64,000 nucleotides of DNA, taken from positions 1-64,000 of the forward strand of contig JAIQDT010014323.1 in the NCBI GenBank assembly GCA_021521415.1. Reading direction: 5' to 3'. The first letter of the stretch is position 1. The number at the start of each line of letters is the position of its first letter. A model generated the notes under the pieces. The model was not told the DNA's origin. It saw only the letters and a program-made list of their open reading frames with translations, and searched no databases. Both the position numbers and the translations under genes were made by a program. Source of the DNA: Bidens hawaiensis. Taxonomy: Eukaryota; Streptophyta; Magnoliopsida; Asterales; Asteraceae. Below, piece by piece: positions 48,739 through 60,396 of the stretch.

Positions 48739-48790
48739 TGTTACAACGGCAATCAGATCTCATCAGATCTATATATAAAAAAAAATCACC

Positions 48791-51372
48791 ATGGTTTCTG
48801 GCGTTCATAACGTTGATCAAGTTCTGGAGGATATTGAACGTGAGGATGTTAATGAGGGACAACAGTTTCTGAGGGTGCCGCGTGATTCTTCGCGCACCAC
48901 CAGTAACCGTCCCTTCATCACAACTCCTCACGGCCAGACTGAAACTCCTCCAAACGATCTCACGTTACAAAATCTTGCCGGCGCGAAACAAAAAGGACCA
49001 ATGGGTCCAGAAGATGAAACAAATGATCCTAAGAATGGCTCATAAACGAGCAGCGGCGTCTAATGGACAAGTACAATGAGATGGTCAAACAGAAAAAGCT
49101 AGCCGACTTAACACAAAGGCAAGCGCTTGATAAGCAAACTGTTCATGGAACAAAAAGGCCGCGCGCGCCGGAAGAAGGACATTCTGTTCACACTGCACAC
49201 ACTGAGTTCAGTGATGAGGAAGTGCACAGCATGAGGAAGACGCGAGATACTCATGCAGGAGGCTCACAGCTCCGCGCGCCTGTGAACATGGCGCCTGGAG
49301 CCAGAGCCGATCTGGATCTGCACATGCCGTACAGCCCACCAGTTAGAGGGCAAGTGGACGTAACCACACCGTATAGACCAGCCATCTTGGTGAAACATTC
49401 AAAGTTCACTGCGCGCATCGCACAGGCTCCCATCCAGCAGAAAACCAAGATGCCAAGTGGTTTGGGTAAATATGACGGCACAACAGATCCAGACGATTTC
49501 TTGCAAGGTTTTTACAACACGGGAAACCTAGAGAGCTGGACGATGCCAACATGGTGTCACATGTTTGCTCGTTGCCTCACGGGCGCCGCGCGTGTCTGGT
49601 TCGAAAGCTTGCCGACTGGGCAAATTGATGGGTTCGAGGAACTATTGGAAAAGTTCCAAGCCCACTTCGTACAGCAGCGCAGACACACGCGCGACCCTGA
49701 TGACATCATGCACTGCGTGCGCATGAATGATGAAACGATTGAAGACTACATCACTCGTTTCAATCAGGAGTCTCTGGCAATCGGAGGTATAACTGAGCAA
49801 CTCCTGCGTGTGGCCTTTATACAAGGCGCGCGCAGTGATCAACTCCGCCGAGCTCTCGTAAGCAGAGATGGCATGCCCACCACGTGGGCCAAGTTAATGG
49901 AAGCATCGCGAGTTTTCGCGAGGAATGAAAAACAAATTGCCCAAGATAGGGCAAGAGAAAGAGCGCATCAAGCTGAGTCACCGCGCAGCAAAGAAAAGAG
50001 GGGCAAGCAGAACTATGTATGGTCCAGGTTGCAACCAACCAGTTTTTCTTCCGCAGAAAAGCAGGCGCAACCAAGCTCACCCCAGCCCCAAAAAGATGTT
50101 CGTAATCGCGGGGAGGGTGACAGGAGGGAGGGCGGCAGAGATCCTAACAGACCTCTGCCAAGAATATGGACTCCCCTCACTAAAACGCCTTCACAGGTGT
50201 TAAGCACTGAGAACGTCCAGTTCAAAAGCCCCAAGCCACTACATTACAAGGGACCATCAGACAGTGGCAAGTACTGTGAGTTTCACAAGTCCACAGGACA
50301 CAACACTGATGCATGCCACCACTTGAAGGATGCAATTGAAAAGGATGTGAAATCAGGCAAGCTGGCTCACCTGGTAAAAAACTCAAGACTAGAAAATGAA
50401 CAACCAGAAGGAGCCTCTGCCAGCAAAAAGTACAAAAGAATCTGTGTAGCCGAGGGAGGAAGGCAAGGGCAAATATCAAGAAAGAGAAGCGCGCAAATCC
50501 AAGGAGATTGGCGCGAGCAACAAGTCATCTTCCCGAGAATCAGGGGAGGCCCTTCCATCAGCAGTCCTCTTGTCATCACTACACACATTGCTCATTACGA
50601 AGTGTCAAAAGTCCTGGTGGACACTGGCAGCGAATCAGACATAATGTATGAGCAATGTTTCAGGAAACTGGATCCGGCAGACCAAGCAAGGCTTGAAATT
50701 GTGAATGCACCGATCTTTGGTGTTTCCAATGAAATCATTCATCCCCTAGGTCAAATACAATTTGAGCTAACTATGGGGGATGAGAAACACAAGCGAGCCG
50801 AAGTTGTCAACTTCTTGGTCTTGCCCACCACCTCTTGCCACAATATGATCTTGGGTAGGGGAAAGATTGCCCAATTCAACGCCATACCGTCGCCAGCGCA
50901 CGGCGCGTTGGGGTTCCCAACACCAACAGGTGTAACTTTTGTATACAGAGATCATTTGTGCGCAGTGACAAGTACTCCGCGGGAGGGGAGAATGAAACTT
51001 CCAATGGCAGACAACGCGCCAGAGGAATGGATTCTCAACCCAAAATTCCCGGAGCAGAAGATCACAATTGGCGCAACGATATCAGACGACACGAGGTTGA
51101 GAATGAAAAGATTGCTCACAGCATATATGTCGGTCTTCGCGTGGCAACACTCTGATATGACTGGGGTTCCGCGAGACCTGGCGCAGCATTCTCTCAACAC
51201 CTTCAAGTCTGTAGAGCCAATTGCTCAAAAGAAGAGAGTCATGGGGGATGAGAAAGCGAGGGCCATGAATGAGCAGGTTGAGGATTTACTGCGCGCAAAC
51301 ATCATCCGCCCGATACGATACCAGACGTGGGTAGCCAATCCTGTGATGGTAAAGAAAAGTAACGGGTCGTAG
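48791..51372 (+). pseudogene. Gypsy-2 gag, protease and start of RT
   Basis: ATG at 48791 (MVSGVHNVDQVLEDIERED) runs to a stop at 49043; a one-base shift near 49035 moves to the main frame (WLINEQRRLMDKYNEM). Then Retrotrans_gag (GKYDGTTDPDDFLQGFYNTG, WCHMFARCLTGAARVWFESL, IEDYITRFNQESLAIGG), a zinc-knuckle-like CEFHKSTGHNTDAC (about 50275), protease LVDTGSESDIMYEQC (about 50614), linker PEEWILNPKFPEQKITIGAT, and RT start YQTWVANPVMVKKSNGS. Ends at TAG 51370-51372, in the position of a Trp in Gypsy-1 (NKQWRMCIDF). Confidence 0.92.
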
Positions 51373-54255
51373 AGGATATGCATTGACTTCAAGGACCTCA
51401 ACAAAGCGTGCCCAAAAGATTGTTACCCCCTCCCAAACATCGATGCAAAGGTGGACTCCGTGGCGCCATTCAAACTCAATTGTTTCCTGGATGCCTACAA
51501 GGGCTATCACCAGATTCAAATGGCACCACAAGATGAGGACAAGACCGCATTTAGAACCGACAAGGGTGTTTTTTGCTACACAAAAATGCCCTTTGGTTTG
51601 AAGAATGCGGGCGCCACCTACCAATGACTTATGGATGCCGTTTTCAGCGAGCAAATCGGAAGAAACCTAGAAGTCTATGTGGATGATTTGGTGATCAAGA
51701 GCAGGGAGGAAAAGCAAATGCTCAAAGACATCGAAGAAACCCTTGGGCGCCTAAAGGAAGTTAACATGAAGCTCAATCCGAGCAAATGTACTTTCGGCGT
51801 ACTAGAGGGAAAATTTCTAGGTGTAATGGTCACCAAGGATGGTTTCAAGGTGAACCCTGAGAAGGTGGAGGCCATCCTTGACATGCCCTCGCCATCCACC
51901 ATGAAAGAAGTCCAGAAGCTGAATGGTAGATTGGTTTCAATCAACAGGTTCCTAGCGAACCATGCAAGCAAATCTACCCCATTTGTCAACACATTGAGGA
52001 ATTGCTTAAAGAAAAGCCAATTCAAATGGACTCCTGAGGCCGAGCAAGCTTTCAGGGAGATAAAAGAATGTTTGATAAATCTGCCCGCGCTCACAGCTCC
52101 ACTTCCTGGTGAAACTTTGACATTATACCTATCAGCAGGAGAGCGCACCATCGGCGCAGTATTATTGGTGGATCGCAAGGGAATCCAAACGCCAATATAC
52201 TATGTGAGTCGGGTGCTGACAGATCCTGAGACGCGCTACTCCATCATGGAAAAGTTAGTTTTATCACTAACACACGCGTCGCGCAAGCTTCATAGATATT
52301 TCAATGGTCATCCCATTGAAGTTCTGACTGGTTACAACATCCAGCAAGTTTTGCGGCGTCCCGCACTCTCAGGAAGGCTGACAAAGTGGGCGCTGGAATT
52401 AGGCGAGCACACGATCGCCTATAAGCCCCGTCCAGCAATAAAGTGACAAGTCTTGGCTGATTTCATTGCCGAGGTCCCCGAAGGAAAAATTGAAGAGGCT
52501 CAGCGCGAGGTAGATCCTCCGCGAGCAAATGATGAAGAAAATGTTTGGAGATTGTTCACTGACGGAGCTTCAAACAATGAAGGGTCCGGCGCAGGCCTCA
52601 AACTGGTGGATCCAGAGAATCATGAATATACTTACGCCATCAGGTTGGACTTCAAGAGCACCAACAATGAGGCTGAGTATGAAGCCCTGCTGGCTGGCCT
52701 GCGCATCGCGCAAAAATTCGGAGTTAAAAATCTAGAGGCCCATGTTGATTCATACTTGGTAGCAGCACAGGTCAATGGCCTTTATGATGCCAAGGAGAAC
52801 ACCATGCCTCTATATCTAGAGCAGGCGAAAAAGCTCATCGAGCAATTTGACTGCTTCAGAATCATTCATATTCCGCGTAGTGAAAACAAATCTGCAGACG
52901 CGCTGAGTAAGATGGCATCAACCAGTTTTGATCACTTTGGCAAAGATGTCAGGGTAGAAGTTATGAGCAACCCGTCGGTGGTAGCGAAGTCTGTCCTGGT
53001 AACTCATACAACCCCTTCATCATGGATAACTCCAATAATGGAATTCTTGAAGGAGGGAAAGGTACCAGATGATCGCGCACAAGCGAGGAAGATAAGACAC
53101 AAGGCGCAGAACTATGAACTGCTTGATGGTACATTATATCGACGTTCTTATCTTGGGCCGCTCATGAAATGCCTAGATGCTGAGGAAGCAAGCTATGTGA
53201 TCAGAGAGATACATGAAGGAATCTGTGGAATACATGCTGGCCCGCGCATGGTGGTTGCCAAGGCAATGAGCGCAGGTTACTATTGGCCTGGCATGTACTT
53301 GGACGCTCTAAAAGAGATCCAAAAATGCAAAGCATGTCAGAGCTATGCGCCAAACACCATGCGGCCAAAGAACAACTTGATTCCGGTGACCTCCGCATGG
53401 CCTTTCCACAAATGGGCAATCGACATTGTGGGTCCCCTACCGCAAGCGCCTGGGCGAGTAAAATTTTTGGTAGTGGCAGTAGACTATTTCACAAAATGGG
53501 TTGAAGCCAAGCCACTAGCAAAAATCACAGCCGAAGTGATAAAGCAGTTTATCTGGAGCCACATCATATGCCGTTTTGGCTTGCCCATGGAAATTGTGAG
53601 CGATAATGGCAAGCAATTCACTGACAAGAAGATATCCAGCTGGCTCAAGGAATTGCGCATCAACCAAATTTTCACTTCAGTTTATCACCCTCAGGGGAAT
53701 GGACAAGTGGAACGCGCTAACCGAAGCTTGCTGAATGGACTGAAGAAAAGGTTAGAGGGAGAATCCCATTCTTGGGTTGAAGAGCTACCTAATGTCCTGT
53801 GGGCACACAGGACATTAAGCAAAACCAGCAATGGCGAATCCCCGTTCAGCCTAACCTATGGAACAGAGGCAATGATTCCAGCAGAAATTGGATGCCCATC
53901 CCATAGAGTGCTCATGATGAACAAGATTGATAACGAGCGCGAAAGGAGGTTGGATCTCAACTTACTTGAAGGGCGCAGAGAGGCGGCTATCATCAGTGAG
54001 GCCAAATACAAGAAAAAACTGGAAAAATATTACAACCAGCGTGTGAAAGAATGCCACTTTAAGAAAAATGATTTTGTCCTTCGCAACAATGAAGCTAGCC
54101 GCGCGATACCCCCGGGAAAAATGTCCCCCAATTGGGAGGGACCTTATCAAATCTCAGAAGAATTGGGGAAAGGCGCATATGCTTTAAAAGATTTGAATGG
54201 AAAGAAGATCCCGCGCGCATGGAACGCGGCACAGCTTAGAAAATGTTTCATGTAA
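51373..54255 (+). pseudogene. Gypsy-2 RT, RNase H, archaeal RNase H and integrase
   Basis: Same frame as gag. RT begins RICIDFKDLNKACPKDCYPL; TGA at 51625 falls in GATYQ*LMD; catalytic YVDD at 51676-51687. RNase H spans YYVSRVLTDPETRYSIMEKL to YKPRPAIK, with TGA at 52444. The second RNase H has LFTDGASNNEGSGAG (about 52552) and SENKSADALSKMA. Integrase has HEGICGIHAGPR, CKACQSYAP, WAIDIVGPLPQAPGRVKFLV, IVSDNGKQFTDKK and YHPQGNGQVERANRS, so the full DDE is present, ending QLRKCFM at 54255. Apart from three point stops everything is in frame. Confidence 0.93.
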
Positions 54256-55171
54256 ATGTCAAGTTTGTAATCAAGGCTTTTTAAGCCATTATGAATAATG
54301 ATACGCGCTATCTTCTCTTAATGTGGATTCTATTACCTTTTGCATACATGTTTCACACTTCCCTTTATTAATTTTGAGCAATATGATAACATTGTATTGA
54401 CATCAAAATGAAATAAAACGAAGTAAAACATACATGCGCGAGCTTCAAGCTCAAACGCGTTAACGAGTCTTAACTCTAAAACGTCAGGGCCTTAGCCCAA
54501 TTGTACTACCTTTTGCATACATGTTTCACACTTCCCTTTATTAATTTTGAGCAATATGACAACATTGTATTGACATCAAAACAAAATAAAACGAAGTAAA
54601 ACATACATGCGCAAACGCGTTAAAGAGTCTTAACTCTAAAACGTCAGGGCCTTAGCCCAATAATGTGAGCCTTAGCTCAAATCACTCACAACATCCATCC
54701 TACATACTGCGCAGCCTGACCATAAAACACCTAAACACAACTAAGGCAAAGCAAATGCCAAAACATAGTTGTTAAGGTCTCAGGTTGGGGTCGCGCATGA
54801 AATTGTAGTGGATATCTGAGTAACACATTGACGCGTAAAGGCTAAAAAACTCATAATTCCATAAACGCGCGATAACGTCGCGCAAAAGAGGAATAATGAA
54901 AGCGCCAAGACACGTGTCAGCATAATCAAGATATGGCAAAATCACTTACAATATGACAAGGTTTAAGTATAATAAATTCCTTACAACCTTGTTCTTATTC
55001 CAACGTGCAAGCATATCTTATATTCAACAAGCAAACATGCGATATAAAGAGATGAATGGGAATGCGCAAGATGCGAAGAAGGGAAAAACAAAATTTCATT
55101 CCAAAGCATTGAAATTTACAAGTTTACAAGATGAGATACAAACTACAAAAAAAAAAAACATGAAGGGCTTC
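54256..55171. other. Gypsy-2 spacer between pol and antisense gene, with a 173-bp tandem duplication
   Basis: Non-coding zone where the two genes converge. The stretch from 54334 (TACCTTTTGCATACATG...) is repeated from 54507 with few changes, ending about 54660 at GTCAGGGCCTTAGCCCAAT. No gene is supported. Confidence 0.75.
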
Positions 55172-58100
55172 TCAAGTCTCCACGTTGACATCAGCCTCTT
55201 CATCATCCTCATCATCGCCCTCGGCATCTGGCGCATCCTGCTCCTCATCTCCAAACTGACCATAGTCAAGTTCTTCGTCTTGAATGGAGTCTTCTAGCAC
55301 AACAGTGTCAGGAGCAGATCCTTTGGCCACGCCAGAGCCGCTAGCAACGCCAGCATTCGCCGCGCCATCAGCGCCGCCGCCAGCCCCCTCGCACTCGTCA
55401 AGTAATTTCTTTAGCGCGACGAGATCGGGCTGGTCAGCAAGCGCGGATATCTGCAAATCATAAGCAAAAATATGAGTACAAAGATACTTGGAAAATAAAT
55501 CAAAGTAATCTCATTAAAAGTTAAAATACCTGCGCAAGGATGGGAATGGGAGTATTCATATACTTCTCCCCCATCGCGGCCATGTCCGCGCAGGCAACGG
55601 AGCTCTGATAAGGGTACTCGGATGGGTTCTTCTTCAGCATGCCATATTCGTAGCCATCCGTAAACCCTTCAGCTCGCCCCACCAAGCGCGCGGCAGCGTT
55701 GCAGTCCATCACAAGGGCCTGAAACTCGTCTGAGTATTTCATCGCGAAAGCGCAACGAGTCATGCCCTGTGAGACTAGCCAGTGGCGATCCTGCGCGAGG
55801 CCAGCAACAGACGTCTCGAGGGCAGGAACCTGAGAGTTTAATAACTCAACAGTTTCCTTAGTCTTTTTTAGCTCCTCTTTGTCGGACGCTGCTGCCGCCA
55901 AGATTTCTTCTTTTTCCGCCACCGCAGCATCAAGTGCTTCCTGGCTAGACGCTGCCGTCGCCAGGGCTTCATCTTTATCAGCCTGCGCGGCCGCCAGCTC
56001 CCTCTTCAGGCGCGCAACCTCACTCTCCAGTGATGATTTTTCAGTGATACACTGGACAAGAGTTTGGTCACGCGCCTCCGCCTCCAGCTCCAAGTCGCGC
56101 GCTCTGCGCTCGTACTTGGACGCATCCGCCTCTGCCGCCTGCAGCTTCTCCCGCGCCGCCTGAAGCTCATGCCCGCGCTTCACGAAGGCGCTGTTGGCAC
56201 TTGCTCTGTTCTCACTGAGCTCGGCTTGGAGCTTTTCAGCTCTCTCGCGAGCATCAGAAAGATGCCAAGCAGACACCTTAGCCTCTTGCTTGGCTTCCGC
56301 AAGAGTATCACGTACTTTTACGTAATCAGAGCGAAGCTCTTGGGAGGCAGCAATGAAGGCCGACCCAGCAAACATATGATCATTGAGCAGGTCGTCGCGA
56401 GCGCGGTCCTCCTGGAACCTCCTTTCAGATGGAGGCACAGCATGAGCCCAGAATTCCGCACACACCCCCATGGACTGAAATGTGCTATCTTCAGTAATAT
56501 TCCATCTCGGGCGGTAAGTGTGATCGGCTTCCTGCAAAAACAAAGAAATTATCTAAGTCATCAAAACATTAAGATGGAAGTCCGCGCAGCGAAGCAAAAA
56601 AGAACCTATACCTGTGGGGATGAAGCAGAAAAGTCAGCGCCAGCCCCACGAGAAGGCTCCGCCGCGAAACCTCGTGGCGCTGCAGGGCTGGCGCGGGCGC
56701 CATCGGAGTCTTCAACATGAACCTCCTCATCCTCCTCTGAAATAGGTCTCTTCTCCTGCGACCTAGAATCAAAATCGGTCTCGCGAGGAGGGCTGTGCGC
56801 AGGAGGAGGTGAGGGAGGTCTCGGCGCCGCCAGGTCGGCGCGCAAAACGGCCTCCTGCTCCTTAGTAATCCCAATAAGGGGAGATTCATCGCTTGCAGGA
56901 GCAGGAGCAGATCCAACGGCGCTGACGCCAGCGCCAGGAGTGCCGCCAGAAGCTTGTACGCCAGCTACGGCTTCTATTAAAAAATCAACAACAACAAATG
57001 GTTCATGACTTGATCTAAAAGAAAGTCAGAAAAAAAAGAGCGCAATACGTACCTTGGCGCAACTCCGTTCGCGAAGCAAACATCGCCATGAAGTCCATTC
57101 TACCCTTCTTTGAGGGTAAAACAGGGGACTTCGAAGCGACCTCCGGCGCAGCCTCGGCATCTTGTTGCGCGGTCGCCGGCTCTACAAACATTTGAGTGAG
57201 CAAAGATTCATTAGTAATTCTATCAGAATCGCGCTCATAGAACCATAAAGATAAGCAAAGAATAAGCAAAGTATACCTGTCGAGGGCGCAACACCGCTTC
57301 CCTTTTCCGCCGCGGGAAGGGAGGAGGTAGCGCCACCATACCTCAAGTGGACAGGAGGTCTGCCCACTTTTTGAGGCAGGGAAGCCAAGGAAACCCTGGT
57401 GGTAAACTCCTGGGTTTTCCCAAATCCCCCCGCCTGAGTAGGAGGATCCTGAACAACAGGGGCAACATCTTTTTTCTGTTTCTTACTGGCCCCTGCGCCA
57501 GTTTTCCCCTTAGCTTTACGCTTTAGTTGGGGCGCCTCCTCCTCCTTTTCCTCTTCCGCGAGCTCCAGCTCGTAGTTTTCGAGCGCATCTACAAACACAC
57601 GCAACAGAATTGTTAGCAAAATTTGGAATTATAACGGAAAATGCATAAGTACAAAGGATTACCAGGCGCATCGCTGTCGAAGACAAACCCCAGATCAACA
57701 GGGATGAACATGTCATCAAAGCGATCGGGGAAACCAACCTCCCCAGCGCCGAGCGCGACGGAGCCACCCTCCATATGCTCATCATATGCGGCGTGGATAT
57801 ACTCCTTGGTGACTTCACAAAACAAGTCAAATGATATCAGCAAAAAGAATTATATTCGCGCAGAAAAAAAAAGCTATGAGATAAACTTACATAACCCGTC
57901 GACTTGGATAACGGGCTCAAGCGCGCTGTCCGCCCACCTCTTGCGCATACCAACCCCCACCAGCGCCTCCTCACAAATGTTCTTGGCGGGGGATGGTTCA
58001 GCGGTCAGCTTATTAACCCAGGCGCCAGTTGGGTTCTTGAGGACACCCACATCCGCAGGCGCAGATGTGATCGCGCGCATGGTCATGCGGATGGGGATCA

Positions 58101-58701
58101 CACCAGCCCTTATATAAAAAAACCTCTCAGACCAGTCATGAAGGCTCTTGAATGACACAGTGGAGCACTTCACCTTCTGACTGCGAGGAATAAAAGAGAA
58201 CCAAGAGTCTTGGATCTTGGGCTTGTAAAAAAACTGAAAGCGCCGAGGGGTGGGCTCCTCGCGCTGGGATTTGCACATGAACTCAAAGTGAGTCATGCGC
58301 ACAAGTCCAAACGGATGGACTTGGGATATATGAATCCCATAAAATTTAAGCACCGCACCCACAAACCTTGTCATCGGGAGACGAAGGTTGCAGTGGGTGA
58401 AAAAATGGCTATATAGGGATATATAGCCGGCAGGCGGGTCCGCCGCCGTTTGCCCGGACCCAGGCAACATACAGCCAAACAGGGGGGGAAAACCCTGAGA
58501 GGCGATGAGGCTGTCAAGATCCGCCTGCCTCAGTTTGCAGGGGATTTCATTCCACCTCTTCACGGCCTTGGTCCTCCCTACCTCCTCCGATGAGCCCTCA
58601 GCAGCCTTCTTCCCCTTGCCGGTCTTCTTCAATGTAGACATTACTAACGATTTTCTACGGCAATGGATGGGGGAGATTGTGTTGTCTGAACTATCAGACA
58701 T
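55172..58701 (-). CDS. Gypsy-2 antisense gene: putative gypsy-type transposon (PF04195-like) protein, seven exons, intact
   Basis: Start ATG at 58701 (MSDSSDNT); an in-frame ATG at 58809 lies very near the TATA box and is less likely. Exons: 58701-57891, 57812-57663, 57588-57277, 57181-57053, 56973-56612, 56531-55530 and 55450-55172. All introns are GT-AG and the phases fit. Total length is 3,045 nt, exactly 1,015 codons with the stop and no internal stop. Exon 1 has YGIHISQVHPFGLVRMTHFE and HDWSERFFYIRAGVIPIRMT, matching the Gypsy-1 antisense protein. Exons 3-5 are low complexity with KRKAKGKTGAGASKKQKK, a possible nuclear signal. Exon 6 is a coiled coil of some 200 residues; exon 7 ends in an acidic tail. 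The function is unknown. Confidence 0.85.
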
Positions 58702-58844
58702 ACAATTGTAAAATCGAACAGGGGAAACTTCTGAAGAACAGATAGCTGGAAGCAGAACAAAGATAATCGGAATACAAGGAAAGAAAGAAAAGCTCAGAAG
58801 AATAAACAAGAAGATGAAGGATAAAAAAAAACTCTAAGGGCTGG

Positions 58845-58852
58845 CTTTTATA
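58845..58852 (-). promoter_or_regulatory. TATA box for the Gypsy-2 antisense gene
   Basis: Minus strand GGGCCTATAAAAGCCAGCC, about 145 bp before the ATG at 58701. Placement mirrors the Gypsy-1 antisense promoter. Confidence 0.6.
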
Positions 58853-59306
58853 GGCCCAGGAGAGAGAAAAATTCGTGCTGATCGGACTTCACGCGCCACC
58901 ACTCGCAGGTGTGAGCCAACGCGAGCGCGACACGTGTCCCTGACACTGTGTGAGGGGACACGAAAATAAACTTTACAGCTGCTGCCAGAGTTCACGCGCC
59001 ACCACTCGCAGGAACGGACCAACGCGAGCGCGACACGTGTCCCTGACAGCATGTGAGGGGACACGAAAGGCAACTGTAGCACCTCGAGCACACGAAAGGT
59101 CTGACACGTCTCCATCAATGGCCCACGTCAGCAACAACCAACCACGTACAGGGACGATTCGATTGCAGCCAAAAGGATAGAAATTCGCGCAACGATGAAT
59201 AATAAGAAGAAAAAGACAAACCCCTACTAAAAGAACAAACTGTTAAGTCTAATATCTATCTTGCCTCGCTCGCGCGAGACAAGACACACATTAGACTGGG
59301 GGGGCT
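58853..59306. other. Gypsy-2 region upstream of the antisense gene
   Basis: Non-coding, with a direct duplication: TTCACGCGCCACCACTCGCAGG at about 58888 and again at 58991, each followed by CCAACGCGAGCGCGACACGT and GTCCCTGACA. This is probably duplicated upstream control DNA of the antisense gene. It ends in TTAGACTGGGGGGGCT, the likely polypurine tract next to the 3' LTR. Confidence 0.6.
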
Positions 59307-60282
59307 TGAAGAGGTATGTACCCGCCTCAACACCGAGCAAGGCGGGTCAACCCACAAGATATAGACAAGAAGCTTGAAATCAAGACATTATGAAGGCACA
59401 AAGCCAAAACCTACGCGCATGGCGCATATCACATATGCTCACGCATATCACATATGTTCATGCATCACATGCTCAGGCATCATATGCCCAGGCACCACAC
59501 ATGCTCAGGCATCATATGCCCAGGCACACATATGCTCGCGCATCACATATGCTCACGCATATCACATATGCGCGTGGCGCATCAGCGCGCGGCGCATATC
59601 ACATCTGCGCATGAAACATCTGCGCGTGAGAATAAAGAGAAGACCTCGCGCATCCTCAGGATTGGCGCATATCACACATGCACATAATCAACCTCGTCCT
59701 TATCCAAAGCAGGATTAGGGCAACCTTGATTGTGCACGTCAGACAACCTTCCAGAAGGTATCTTTTTAAGGAATAAGAATATGCTGATGTTGACAGCTGC
59801 CAAATGAAAGGTGGATAACTCAGCATAAACCATGTGCTACCACGTGATTACAACCAATGAAAAAGCACCAGGTGTCCCCAAGGACACGTGGCGCCAAGCA
59901 ATTGGAGGAGGCCAACAAAACCCTAATTGGGTCTGAGCCCAATCAGTGGAAACCCTAGCACTATAAATACAGCATCAACCCCACAAGGAAGGATCATCAG
60001 ATATCACCTGACAACATACAATCACAGAGTATTCAGCTATTAAGCAATAGACTCTAAATTCCTTACTCTCACATATTATTATCTTCTCCCACAAATACTT
60101 ATTCTCACACCGGAGGGTTACCCCAAAGAGGACCCCTCTGTCCCTTTCTGAGGGGTAAGTTTACGGTGCTGTTCATTTTGTAGGTGGAAGAACCCGGATC
60201 CAAGAGAAACCATCGGTGAAATAGCATAATCACATCCGAGGAAAGTAGATCGTCTACCAGTGAGTCGATCCACGTTTCTTCA
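59307..60282 (+). repeat. Gypsy-2 3' LTR
   Basis: 976 bp. About seven substitutions from the 5' LTR and 47 bp shorter, through loss of one 32-bp unit and one 15-bp GCGC-type unit. Followed at 60283 by ATTGT, the target duplication. Confidence 0.94.
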
Positions 60283-60396
60283 ATTGTGTTTTAATACACA
60301 ACATAACATCACGAAACTTTCGATCTTTGAAGGGTAAAGACCTGATTCTTTTATGTAACTTCACAATTAAATTTTTGGTTGCCATTAATTGTATAG

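Larger units (their letters stand above)
47702..60282 (+). mobile_element. Gypsy-2: Tat-lineage Ty3/gypsy retrotransposon (12.6 kb)
   Basis: LTRs 47702-48724 and 59307-60282, exact 5-bp target duplication ATTGT (47697-47701 and 60283-60287), primer site TTGGCGCC at 48725, gag-pol in one frame, and a reversed seven-exon gene before the 3' LTR. Same build as Gypsy-1, the same LTR ends (TGAAGAGGTA... TTTCTTCA) but different LTR bodies, so a related but separate family. Sense gag-pol has one early frameshift and three in-frame stops. About seven LTR substitutions by eye. Inserted in intron 5 of the ankyrin/PGG gene, same orientation. The coding DNA is rich in GCGC compared with the host. Confidence 0.95.

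Noticed and set aside
56064..56720. Plus-strand ORFs of 94-218 codons inside the Gypsy-2 antisense gene (also 34380-35234)
   Set aside because: Shadows of the GC-rich antisense exons; the minus strand carries the domain matches and the splice signals.
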